Assembly: GCA_041859375.1 (NCBI GenBank)
Contig: JBHEKP010000090.1
Location: forward strand, 1-14,049
Origin: JBHEKP01 sp041859375
Lineage (GTDB): Bacteria > Hydrogenedentota > Hydrogenedentia > Hydrogenedentales > CAITNO01
Reading direction: 5' to 3'
DNA length: 14,049 nucleotides
Shown: in pieces, positions 8,437 through 14,049 of the stretch
Numbering within the stretch: position 1 is the stretch's first letter
Layout of the letters: the number at the start of each line of letters is the position of its first letter
Position numbers and translations under genes: made by a program
Notes under the pieces: model-generated
The model's input: only the letters and a program-made list of their open reading frames with translations
Told to the model about the DNA's origin: nothing
The model's database searches: none

Positions 8437-8445
8437 AAGGAAGGA
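8437..8445 (+). promoter_or_regulatory. Ribosome binding site deciding the tpiA start
   Basis: AAGGAAGGA ends 6 nt before the GTG at 8452, an ideal spacing. It lies downstream of the alternative ATG at 8434, which has no purine-rich site before it (the preceding bases are GTAACCCCGC). This favours GTG initiation. Confidence 0.75.
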
Positions 8446-8451
8446 TTTGCC

Positions 8452-9207
8452 GTGAGAACGCCGATTATCGCCGGTAACTGGAAAATGAACAAGAAGGTGG
8501 ACGAGGCGGTGGCCCTGGTGGAGGCGCTGAAGCCGCTGGTTGCCGACGTGAAGAATGTTGAAATCGTGGTGTGCCCCACCTTCCTGTCCCTGCATGCGGT
8601 GGGCAAGGCCATCCAGGGCAGCAACATCCAGATGGGCGCGCAGAACGCCTACATCAAGGAAAGCGGCGCGTACACCGGCGAGGTTTCCCCGCAGTTTCTC
8701 CAGGACGTGGGCTGCCAGTGGGTCATCATCGGCCACAGCGAACGCCGCCACATCCTCGGCGAGACCGACGAACTGCTGAACGAAAAGCTCCGTTTCGCCC
8801 TTGCGGCGGGCATGAAGGTCATGTTCTGCATCGGCGAACTCCTGGAAGAGCGCAAGAGCGGCAGGATGCAGGACGTGATCAAGCGGCAGGTGGTCGAGGG
8901 CCTGAAGGGTCTCACCGCCGCCGACCTGGAAAATGTGGTTCTTGCCTATGAGCCCGTGTGGGCCATCGGCACCGGCGAGACGGCCTCCCCCGAGCAGGCC
9001 GAGGAAGTGCATGTGTTCACCCGCGCGCTGGTCAACGACATGTTCGGCGCGGCGGCGGCGGAGGCCATGCGCATCCAGTACGGCGGCAGCGTGAAGGCGG
9101 AAAACGCCGCCGAGCTGTTTGCCAAGGAAAATGTGGATGGTTTCCTGGTGGGCGGCGCGGCGCTGAAGGCCGACGGTTTCGCCGCCATTATCAAGGCGGG
9201 CTGCTAA
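8452..9207 (+). CDS. tpiA: Triosephosphate isomerase
   Basis: This cytosolic TIM-barrel enzyme interconverts dihydroxyacetone phosphate and glyceraldehyde 3-phosphate in glycolysis and gluconeogenesis. The GTG start gives 251 residues beginning VRTPIIAGNWKMN, typical for the family. It places the catalytic residues at the familiar positions: K11 in GNWKMN, H95 in IIGHSERRH and E167 in AYEPVWAIGTG. The phosphate-binding motifs YGGSVKAEN and GFLVGGAAL are also intact. An in-frame ATG at 8434 would add six residues (MKEGFA), but it lies upstream of the strong ribosome binding site and is less likely. secG follows after 51 bp with no terminator, so the two are probably co-transcribed. The tpiA-secG pairing is seen in several bacterial phyla. 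Confidence 0.97.
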   Translation: MRTPIIAGNWKMNKKVDEAVALVEALKPLVADVKNVEIVVCPTFLSLHAVGKAIQGSNIQMGAQNAYIKESGAYTGEVSPQFLQDVGCQWVIIGHSERRHILGETDELLNEKLRFALAAGMKVMFCIGELLEERKSGRMQDVIKRQVVEGLKGLTAADLENVVLAYEPVWAIGTGETASPEQAEEVHVFTRALVNDMFGAAAAEAMRIQYGGSVKAENAAELFAKENVDGFLVGGAALKADGFAAIIKAGC

Positions 9208-9258
9208 CCCGTCCCGGCTTTTCCGGAACAACCCTTAATCCAAAGGAATGAGGCAGGC

Positions 9259-9837
9259 ATGTTAGAAGCGATTTTCAGTGTTGCCACGCTGTGGTGGTTG
9301 ATCCTTTTCCTCTACATCCCGGCCTGCATCGTGCTCATCGTGATTGTGCTGATGCAGAAGGGCAAGGGGGTGGGTTTTGGCGGCGCCTTTGGTCTTGGCG
9401 GCGGCAGCGACACCATTTTCGGACCGCGCTCCTCCAAGAGCCTGCCCCAGAAGATCACCTACGTCGCGGCGGGCGTTTTCATGTTCCTCGCGCTGGTGAT
9501 GTCCACCCTGTCCGGCAAGGTCGGCAAGGCGGACGCGCCCGAACTGATTGATGAGACGCCGCAGGGCAACCTGCAGGGCCTCTTCTCCACCGAAGGCGAG
9601 GGCGAGCCCGCCGCCGCACCCGCGGAAGCGGCCCCGGTTGAGGCGGCACCCGCCGCCGCGCCCGTCGAGGCGGCCCCCGCGGCAGCCCCTGCGGAAGCAG
9701 CCCCGGTTGAGGCGGCCCCCGCGGCAGCCCCTGCGGAAGCAGCCCCGGTTGAGGCGGCACCCGCGGCCGCACCCGCTGAGGCGGCGCCCGCCGCCGAGGC
9801 CCCCCATACGGAGCCGGCGCCTGCGGCGGCCCAGTGA
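9259..9837 (+). CDS. secG: Preprotein translocase subunit SecG with long Ala/Pro/Glu tail
   Basis: SecG is the small accessory subunit of the SecYEG channel. Two transmembrane helices (about residues 11-32 and 66-85) flank the diagnostic loop VLMQKGKGVGFGGAFG and the DTIFGPRSSKSLPQKIT segment. The core of about 90 residues is normal. The full length of 192 residues exceeds the roughly 110 of E. coli SecG because residues from about 116 onward form a low-complexity tail of AAPAEAAPVE-type units. If topology follows E. coli SecG, the tail would be in the periplasm. GAGG at 9250-9253 lies 5 nt before the ATG. A strong terminator follows 20 nt after the stop, making secG the last gene of its transcription unit. 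Confidence 0.93.
   Translation: MLEAIFSVATLWWLILFLYIPACIVLIVIVLMQKGKGVGFGGAFGLGGGSDTIFGPRSSKSLPQKITYVAAGVFMFLALVMSTLSGKVGKADAPELIDETPQGNLQGLFSTEGEGEPAAAPAEAAPVEAAPAAAPVEAAPAAAPAEAAPVEAAPAAAPAEAAPVEAAPAAAPAEAAPAAEAPHTEPAPAAAQ
9667..9750 (+). repeat. Perfect 42-bp tandem duplication in secG
   Basis: Positions 9667-9708 and 9709-9750 are identical and in frame, each encoding the 14 residues EAAPAAAPAEAAPV. Diverged partial copies lie on both sides (about 9622-9666 and 9751-9789). The identity down to synonymous positions points to recent slippage or recombination rather than selection on the protein alone. Confidence 0.9.
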
Positions 9838-9857
9838 TTGTAGCCAACTGACGCTTC

Positions 9858-9900
9858 AGGCCCAAGGCTGACCCATCCAGCTTTGGGCCTTTGTTATTAT
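9858..9900 (+). terminator. Intrinsic terminator after secG
   Basis: Arms 9858-9870 (AGGCCCAAGGCTG) and 9878-9890 (CAGCTTTGGGCCT) form a 13-bp stem with one G-U pair and a 7-nt loop. The T-rich tract TTGTTATTAT follows. It separates the tpiA-secG unit from murA-hisDC. The end of the tract, TATTAT at 9895-9900, also matches a -10 element at five of six positions. It could start murA transcription, but no well-placed -35 is visible. Confidence 0.9.
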
Positions 9901-9912
9901 GTGAACGGCAGC

Positions 9913-9947
9913 CCCTCCGGCATCGGTCCGGAGGGTGGCGCGAGGGG
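9913..9947 (+). promoter_or_regulatory. murA leader hairpin next to the ribosome binding site
   Basis: CCCTCCGG (9913-9920) and CCGGAGGG (9928-9935) form a perfect 8-bp stem with a 7-nt loop. The likely murA ribosome binding site AGGGG is at 9943-9947, 6 nt before the ATG. The left-arm region includes CCCCT (9912-9916), which could pair instead with that AGGGG. Two alternative pairings, one exposing and one hiding the ribosome site, are therefore possible. The hairpin is directly visible. A regulatory role is inference. Confidence 0.4.
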
Positions 9948-9953
9948 TGCTCC

Positions 9954-11213
9954 ATGGACAAGATTCTCATACGCGGCGGCAGGCCCCTGAAGGGCAGCGT
10001 GCAGGTGCGGGGCGCGAAAAACGCGGCGCTCCCGCTGATGGCGGCGGCCATTCTGGCGGAGGAGCCCTGCACCCTCCACAACATCCCCTGCCTGCACGAC
10101 GTCTTCTCCATGGACAAGCTGCTCTCGCACATGGGCATGACCCTGGAGTTCACCGGGCGCTACATGACCCTGGACCCGCGCAGCCTGTGCATGGCCGAGG
10201 CGCCCTACGACCTGGTGCGCAAGATGCGCGCCTCCTTCTTCGTGCTGGGGCCGCTGCTGGCGCGTTTCGGCATGGCCAAGGTGTCGCTGCCGGGCGGCTG
10301 CGCCATCGGCACCCGCCCCGTGGACATCCACCTCAAGGGACTTGCGGCGATGGGCGCGTCCATACGGCTTGACCAGGGCTATGTCATCGCCGAGGGCCGC
10401 CTGCGCGGCGTCAACTACGCCCTGGAGTTCCCCAGCGTGGGCGCCACGGAAACGCTGATGATGGCGGCCACCCGCGCGCGGGGCGTCACGCGCCTCTCCA
10501 ATTCGGCGCGGGAGCCCGAAATCGCCGACGTGGCCAAGTTCCTCAACGGGATGGGCGCGCGAATCGAGGGCGCTGGCACCGACGTGATCACCATCACCGG
10601 CGTGGACGCCCTCGGCGGCGTGGAGCACGAGGTGGTGGCGGACCGCATCGAGGCGGGCACATTCCTCGCGGCGGGCGTGGCCACGCGCGGCGATGTGACC
10701 GTGCTTAACGCCAATTCGGAGCACCTGCCCACGTTCCTGAAAAAGCTGCGCGAGATTGGCGCGGAGGTGGAGGTCAACGGCGGGCGCATCCGCGCGCGCG
10801 CCGAAGGGGAGCTGCGGGGCACGGACATCACCACCCAGCCCTTCCCGGGCTTCGCCACCGATCTGCAGGCGCAGATGATGGCGCTGCTCACCTGCGTGAG
10901 GGGCAGCAGCGTCATCAAGGAGACGGTTTTCGAAAACCGGTTCATGCAGGTGGCCGAGCTCATCCGCATGGGCGCGGACATCGATCTGGACGGGAACACC
11001 GCCGTCATCCGGGGAGTGGAAAGCCTTTCCGGCGCGCCGGTGATGGCCTCCGATCTGCGCGCGAGCGCGGCGCTGGTCATCGCGGGGCTCATGGCGGGGC
11101 GCGGCCAGACAGAGCTCTCCCGGGTCTACCACATAGACCGGGGCTATGAGCGCATCGAAGAGCGGCTGGCCGGGCTCGGCGCCGACATCGAGCGCGTCCG
11201 CGAACAGGATTAA
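9954..11213 (+). CDS. murA: UDP-N-acetylglucosamine 1-carboxyvinyltransferase MurA
   Basis: MurA catalyses the first committed step of peptidoglycan synthesis in the cytosol, transferring enolpyruvate from phosphoenolpyruvate to UDP-N-acetylglucosamine. The chosen ATG has AGGGG 6 nt upstream and gives 419 residues, the same length as E. coli MurA. Key residues are present: K22 and N23 in RGAKNAALPLMAA, C116 in the catalytic loop LPGGCAIGTRPVD (so the fosfomycin-sensitive Cys type), R121 in the same loop, D303 in FATDLQAQ, and R396 in VYHIDRGYERIEERL. An in-frame TTG at 9891 would start inside the secG terminator tail and is rejected. hisD begins 21 bp downstream, so the two share an operon. 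Confidence 0.97.
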   Translation: MDKILIRGGRPLKGSVQVRGAKNAALPLMAAAILAEEPCTLHNIPCLHDVFSMDKLLSHMGMTLEFTGRYMTLDPRSLCMAEAPYDLVRKMRASFFVLGPLLARFGMAKVSLPGGCAIGTRPVDIHLKGLAAMGASIRLDQGYVIAEGRLRGVNYALEFPSVGATETLMMAATRARGVTRLSNSAREPEIADVAKFLNGMGARIEGAGTDVITITGVDALGGVEHEVVADRIEAGTFLAAGVATRGDVTVLNANSEHLPTFLKKLREIGAEVEVNGGRIRARAEGELRGTDITTQPFPGFATDLQAQMMALLTCVRGSSVIKETVFENRFMQVAELIRMGADIDLDGNTAVIRGVESLSGAPVMASDLRASAALVIAGLMAGRGQTELSRVYHIDRGYERIEERLAGLGADIERVREQD

Positions 11214-11234
11214 CGAAAGGGGATCCAGCCTTTT

Positions 11235-12548
11235 ATGAAACGGTACGACATACGGGACGACGCGGACCTCGCGGCGGTCAAGAAAATGATTCTCGACCGG
11301 GGCGCGGCACCCGCGCCGGGCTTCGATGAGAAAAAGGACGCGGTGCGCGCCATTGTTGACGCGGTGCGCGAACGTGGCGACGCGGCCGTGGCGGAGTTCA
11401 CCGAACGCTTCGACGGGGTGCGCCTTTCGCCGGAACAGTTCGAGGTGACGCCCGCGGAGATTGACGCGGCGGCGGCCTCGGTTGACTCGAAGCTGCTGGC
11501 CGTGCTCGAGCGCGCCCACGAGAACATCCGCGCCTTCCACGCAAAGCGCCTGCGCGAGTCCTGGGAGGAGCATTACGAGGACGGCTCCATGCTGGGCCAG
11601 CGGATCACGCCCATTGAAAGCGCGGGCGTGTATGTGCCCGGCGGCAAGGCCTTCTACCCCTCCTCCGTGCTGATGAACATCGTTCCCGCGCGCGTCGCAG
11701 GCGTGCCCGAGATTGTCATGGTGTCGCCCCCGACCTGGAACGGCACCGTCCACCCGGGCGTGCTGGCGGCGGCGAAAATCGCCGGGGCCACCCGCGTCTT
11801 CCGCGTGGGCGGCGCCCAGGCCGTGGCGGCGCTGGCCTGCGGCACCGGCGTCATCCCAGCCGTGTGCAAAATCACCGGGCCGGGCAACACCTATGTGACC
11901 GCCGCCAAGGCGCTCGTTCGCGGCATGGTGGACATTGACAGCGAGGCCGGCCCCTCCGAGGTGGTGGTGCTCGCCGACGCCGAGGCCGATCCGCGCTTCG
12001 CCGCCTACGAGCTGCTCGCCCAGGCCGAGCACGACGAGGAGGCCATGCCTGTGCTCATCACACCCTCGGCGGATCTGGCGGAGGCCGTCGCGGCCTACAC
12101 GCTGGAGCAGGCGGAAAAACTCGCCCGCGCGGGCATCGTCCGCGCCGCCCTCCAGGGCCAGGGCGCGGTGATAGTCACCCGCGACATGGACGAGGCGGTG
12201 GCGCTGACCAACCTCTGCGCCCCCGAGCACCTCAGCATCCAGGTGAAATTTCCCAGCAAAATCGCGGCGCGCATCGTGAACGCGGGCGCGATGATGCTCG
12301 GCCCCATGACGCCCGTGGCCGTGGGCGACTATTACGCCGGACCCAACCACATCCTCCCCACCATGCGCCGCGCGCGCCACGCCTCGCCCCTCACCGCGGA
12401 GGACTTCCGCAAGGTGACGAGTGTGATCTGCTATTCGCGCCAGCGCCTGCGCGAGCAGGCCGGGGACATCACCGGCCTGGCCATGCTGGAGGGTCTGGAG
12501 GCCCACGCCCGCTCCGTTTCCGTGCGGGTGCAGGAGGATTTTAAATGA
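11235..12548 (+). CDS. hisD: Histidinol dehydrogenase
   Basis: HisD carries out the last two steps of histidine synthesis, oxidising L-histidinol to L-histidine with NAD and a bound zinc. The 437 residues match the family length. The signature around ITGPGNTYVTAAK followed by DIDSEAGPSEVVVLAD is intact. Zinc ligands are seen as Q263 and H266 (AQAEHD), D365 (GDYYAGPNHILPT) and H424 (LEAHARSV), and the catalytic pair as E331-H332 (APEHLSIQ). These sit four to five positions above E. coli numbering. AAAGGGGA lies about 11 nt before the ATG, a slightly long spacing. The stop overlaps the hisC start as ATGA. The gene normally upstream in a murA-hisG-hisD block, hisG, is absent. Confidence 0.97.
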   Translation: MKRYDIRDDADLAAVKKMILDRGAAPAPGFDEKKDAVRAIVDAVRERGDAAVAEFTERFDGVRLSPEQFEVTPAEIDAAAASVDSKLLAVLERAHENIRAFHAKRLRESWEEHYEDGSMLGQRITPIESAGVYVPGGKAFYPSSVLMNIVPARVAGVPEIVMVSPPTWNGTVHPGVLAAAKIAGATRVFRVGGAQAVAALACGTGVIPAVCKITGPGNTYVTAAKALVRGMVDIDSEAGPSEVVVLADAEADPRFAAYELLAQAEHDEEAMPVLITPSADLAEAVAAYTLEQAEKLARAGIVRAALQGQGAVIVTRDMDEAVALTNLCAPEHLSIQVKFPSKIAARIVNAGAMMLGPMTPVAVGDYYAGPNHILPTMRRARHASPLTAEDFRKVTSVICYSRQRLREQAGDITGLAMLEGLEAHARSVSVRVQEDFK

Positions 12549-13597
12549 ATTTCGGACGAAAACTGCTCGAACCCGTGAAGGGCTACGTGCCGGGTGAGCA
12601 GCCCGCCGACCCGCGGGTCGTCAAGCTGAACACCAACGAGAACCCCTACCCCCCGTCGCCGAAGGTGCTGGAGGCCGTGCGGGCGCTGGGGACCGACGCG
12701 TTGCGCCGCTACCCCAACCCCTCCGCCGACGCCTTCCGCGCCGCCTGCGCCGAGCGCTACGGCGTTCCCGGGCCGGAGTGGGTCATTGCGGGCAACGGCA
12801 TGGATGAGCTGCTCGCGCTCGCCCTGCGCACCTTTGTGGACCCCGGCGACGACGTGCTCGCCCCCTACCCCACCTACTCGCTCTACGAGGTGCTCTGCGC
12901 CCTCCACGGCTGCAATATGGTGTACGTGGACCTGGACGACCGGTTCCAGCTCCCCCCCGCCTTCTTCACCACCGCCGCGCGCCTCTGCTTCCTTGCCCGG
13001 CCCAACGCGCCGAGCGGCGTCAGCGTGCCCCGCGAAGTGGTGGAACAGGTGTGCCGCGCCTTCGACGGCATCGTCGTCATCGACGAGGCCTATGTGGACT
13101 TCGGCGACGACCACTGCCTGGACTTTCCCGCGCGCTTCGAAAACGCCGTGGTCATGCGCACCTTCTCAAAGTCCTTCAGCCTGGCGGGCATGCGCATCGG
13201 CGCAGCCGTGGCCCGGCCCGAACTGATCAACGAGTTCATGAAGGTGAAGGACTCCTACAACATGAGCGCCTTCAGCCAGGCCGCCGCCCTCGCCGCGATA
13301 AACGACTACGGTTACATGCTGGCCAACGCCGCGAGGGTCCGGGACACGCGCGCGCGCCTGCGGGCGGAGCTGATCGGCATGGGCTTCGACGTGCCCGAAT
13401 CGCAGAGCAACTTCCTTCTGGCCCGGTGGAACGGCACGCCCGGGGCCGGGCGCATTTTTGAGCTGCTCCACGAACGGAGCATCTTTGTGCGCTACTTCCC
13501 ATACAGGAAACTGGACAATGCCCTGCGCATCACCATCGGCACCGACGACGAGTGCGACGTGCTGCTGGACGCGCTCCGGGACATCCTGAAGGGATGA
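12545..13597 (+). CDS. hisC: Histidinol-phosphate aminotransferase
   Basis: HisC is a PLP-dependent aminotransferase of fold type I that converts imidazole acetol phosphate and glutamate to histidinol phosphate and 2-oxoglutarate. The 350 residues are typical. The PLP lysine is K209 in TFSKSFSLAGMRIG, the ring-binding aspartate is D180 in VVIDEAYVDF, the conserved Asn is in LARPNAPSG, and the substrate carboxylate/phosphate-binding Arg is in NALRITIG. The N-terminal motif LNTNENPYPPSP is also characteristic. Translation is coupled to hisD by a 4-nt overlap. A terminator-like hairpin begins 21 nt after its stop. Related enzymes can act on aromatic amino acids, but the pairing with hisD makes the histidine role most likely. 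Confidence 0.96.
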   Translation: MNFGRKLLEPVKGYVPGEQPADPRVVKLNTNENPYPPSPKVLEAVRALGTDALRRYPNPSADAFRAACAERYGVPGPEWVIAGNGMDELLALALRTFVDPGDDVLAPYPTYSLYEVLCALHGCNMVYVDLDDRFQLPPAFFTTAARLCFLARPNAPSGVSVPREVVEQVCRAFDGIVVIDEAYVDFGDDHCLDFPARFENAVVMRTFSKSFSLAGMRIGAAVARPELINEFMKVKDSYNMSAFSQAAALAAINDYGYMLANAARVRDTRARLRAELIGMGFDVPESQSNFLLARWNGTPGAGRIFELLHERSIFVRYFPYRKLDNALRITIGTDDECDVLLDALRDILKG

Positions 13598-14049
13598 CCA
13601 GCGCCCGAACAAAACCGGACACCCCGGCGGCGGTCGTCCGCGGGGGTGTCTTTTCCTTTTTGCGCCGCCGCAGGGAGCCCCTCATCCTTTTCGACTTCGA
13701 CGGCGTGGTCGTGGACAGTTTCGATGTCCATTTCTCCGTGTTTTCCGAAATCTGCGCCGAGATGGGGTTCCACAAGCTCAATTCACCCGAGGCCTTCCTG
13801 CGCCTCTTCGACGGCAACGCCATCTTCCAGCTCATCCGCTCCGGATTCCCCGTCCACCGCCTCCGCGCCCTCGCCGAACAGTTCCGGCCCCGCATCGAGG
13901 CCGCCTGCGCGCGGATTCAGCCCTTCCCCGGCATGCCCGAGGTGCTCTCCGAGCTGGCCCGCCGCCATCCCGTCCACATGGTCACGTCCAACAACACCGC
14001 CCACGTCGAGGACTTCGCCGCGCGCCACGGCATCACCGGACTGCGCAGC
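13594..14049 (+). CDS. HAD-superfamily phosphatase (phosphoglycolate phosphatase-like), 3'-truncated by window end
   Basis: The reading frame runs to the last base without a stop, giving at least 152 residues. The nucleophile motif is FDFDGVVVDS (D34, D36). It is followed by a helical cap typical of subfamily I HAD enzymes and motif II as MVTSNN (T131/S132). The Lys and the acidic motif lie beyond the window. Such enzymes hydrolyse small phosphate esters. Next to hisDC, a histidinol-phosphate phosphatase role is conceivable but unproven. The ATG overlaps the hisC stop as ATGA, but an intrinsic-terminator-like hairpin occupies codons 9-23, upstream of the HAD domain. The only later in-frame start before the motif is a TTG at 13660, with no good ribosome site. 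The start is therefore uncertain. Confidence 0.8.
   Translation, partial: MTSARTKPDTPAAVVRGGVFSFLRRRREPLILFDFDGVVVDSFDVHFSVFSEICAEMGFHKLNSPEAFLRLFDGNAIFQLIRSGFPVHRLRALAEQFRPRIEAACARIQPFPGMPEVLSELARRHPVHMVTSNNTAHVEDFAARHGITGLRS
13618..13661 (+). terminator. Intrinsic terminator after hisC, inside the HAD frame
   Basis: Arms 13618-13630 and 13638-13650 pair as GACACCCC with GGGGTGTC, one G-G mismatch, then GCGG with CCGC, around a 7-nt loop. The T-rich tract TTTTCCTTTTT (13651-13661) follows directly. This is a textbook intrinsic terminator 21 nt after the hisC stop. It also lies within the first 23 codons of the HAD frame if that starts at 13594, so it could act as an attenuator that translating ribosomes suppress. 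Confidence 0.85.

Noticed and set aside
8434..8451. Upstream ATG start for tpiA
   Set aside because: The strong ribosome binding site lies downstream of it and is correctly spaced for the GTG at 8452, which also gives canonical TIM residue positions.
8296..9231. 311-codon minus-strand frame opposite tpiA
   Set aside because: It is antisense to a gene with all catalytic residues intact. Composition alone explains the open frame.
9891..9953. Upstream TTG start adding 21 residues to MurA
   Set aside because: It would begin in the T-tract of the secG terminator, has no ribosome site, and adds residues unlike any MurA N-terminus. The ATG at 9954 gives the standard 419 residues.
9897..12506. 869-codon open frame on the minus strand opposite murA and hisD
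   Set aside because: It spans two well-identified plus-strand genes and their gap, has low-complexity composition, and has no domain I recognise.
1..14049. CRISPR arrays, tRNA or rRNA genes, insertion sequences, phage or defence genes
   Set aside because: None was found on reading. No regularly spaced repeats and no transposase or integrase-like protein are present, and almost all bases are taken by identified metabolic, envelope and transport genes.

Overview
The window is GC-rich and tightly packed. All ten genes lie on the + strand. Several stop/start junctions overlap as ATGA, which points to translational coupling. The RND-type tripartite efflux genes imply a Gram-negative (diderm) envelope, and Lgt, SecG and MurA are ordinary bacterial housekeeping genes. 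The proteins do not identify the lineage. GC-rich uncultured diderm phyla are plausible, but that is a guess.

Region 1 (1-7286) is an efflux operon. It holds the C-terminal end of a membrane fusion protein, followed by two different RND permeases whose reading frames overlap by 4 nt. This resembles an MdtABC-type arrangement with two permeases served by one adaptor. No outer-membrane TolC-like gene is visible, and it may lie upstream of the window. The first permease carries an unusual hydrophobic insertion between TM6 and TM7. The second has a palindromic DNA element in the linker at the equivalent place.

Region 2 (7344-9900) holds lgt (prolipoprotein diacylglyceryl transferase), a 214-bp leader with two perfect inverted repeats, tpiA (triosephosphate isomerase, best read from a GTG start), and secG with a long Ala/Pro/Glu tail built partly by a perfect 42-bp tandem duplication. 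A strong intrinsic terminator follows secG.

Region 3 (9901-14049) begins with a short leader containing a hairpin next to the ribosome binding site, then murA, hisD and hisC, then the start of a HAD-family phosphatase that runs off the window. hisG, which often sits between murA and hisD, is absent. A second strong terminator-like hairpin lies just after hisC but inside the first 23 codons of the HAD reading frame. This suggests either attenuation or a misassigned start.

I see no CRISPR array, tRNA, rRNA, transposase, phage gene or obvious new multigene system. The best candidates for new biology are the enlarged RND permease paired with a normal-sized partner, the terminator inside the HAD reading frame, the palindromic insert within an RND gene, and a slippery heptamer at the end of lgt.
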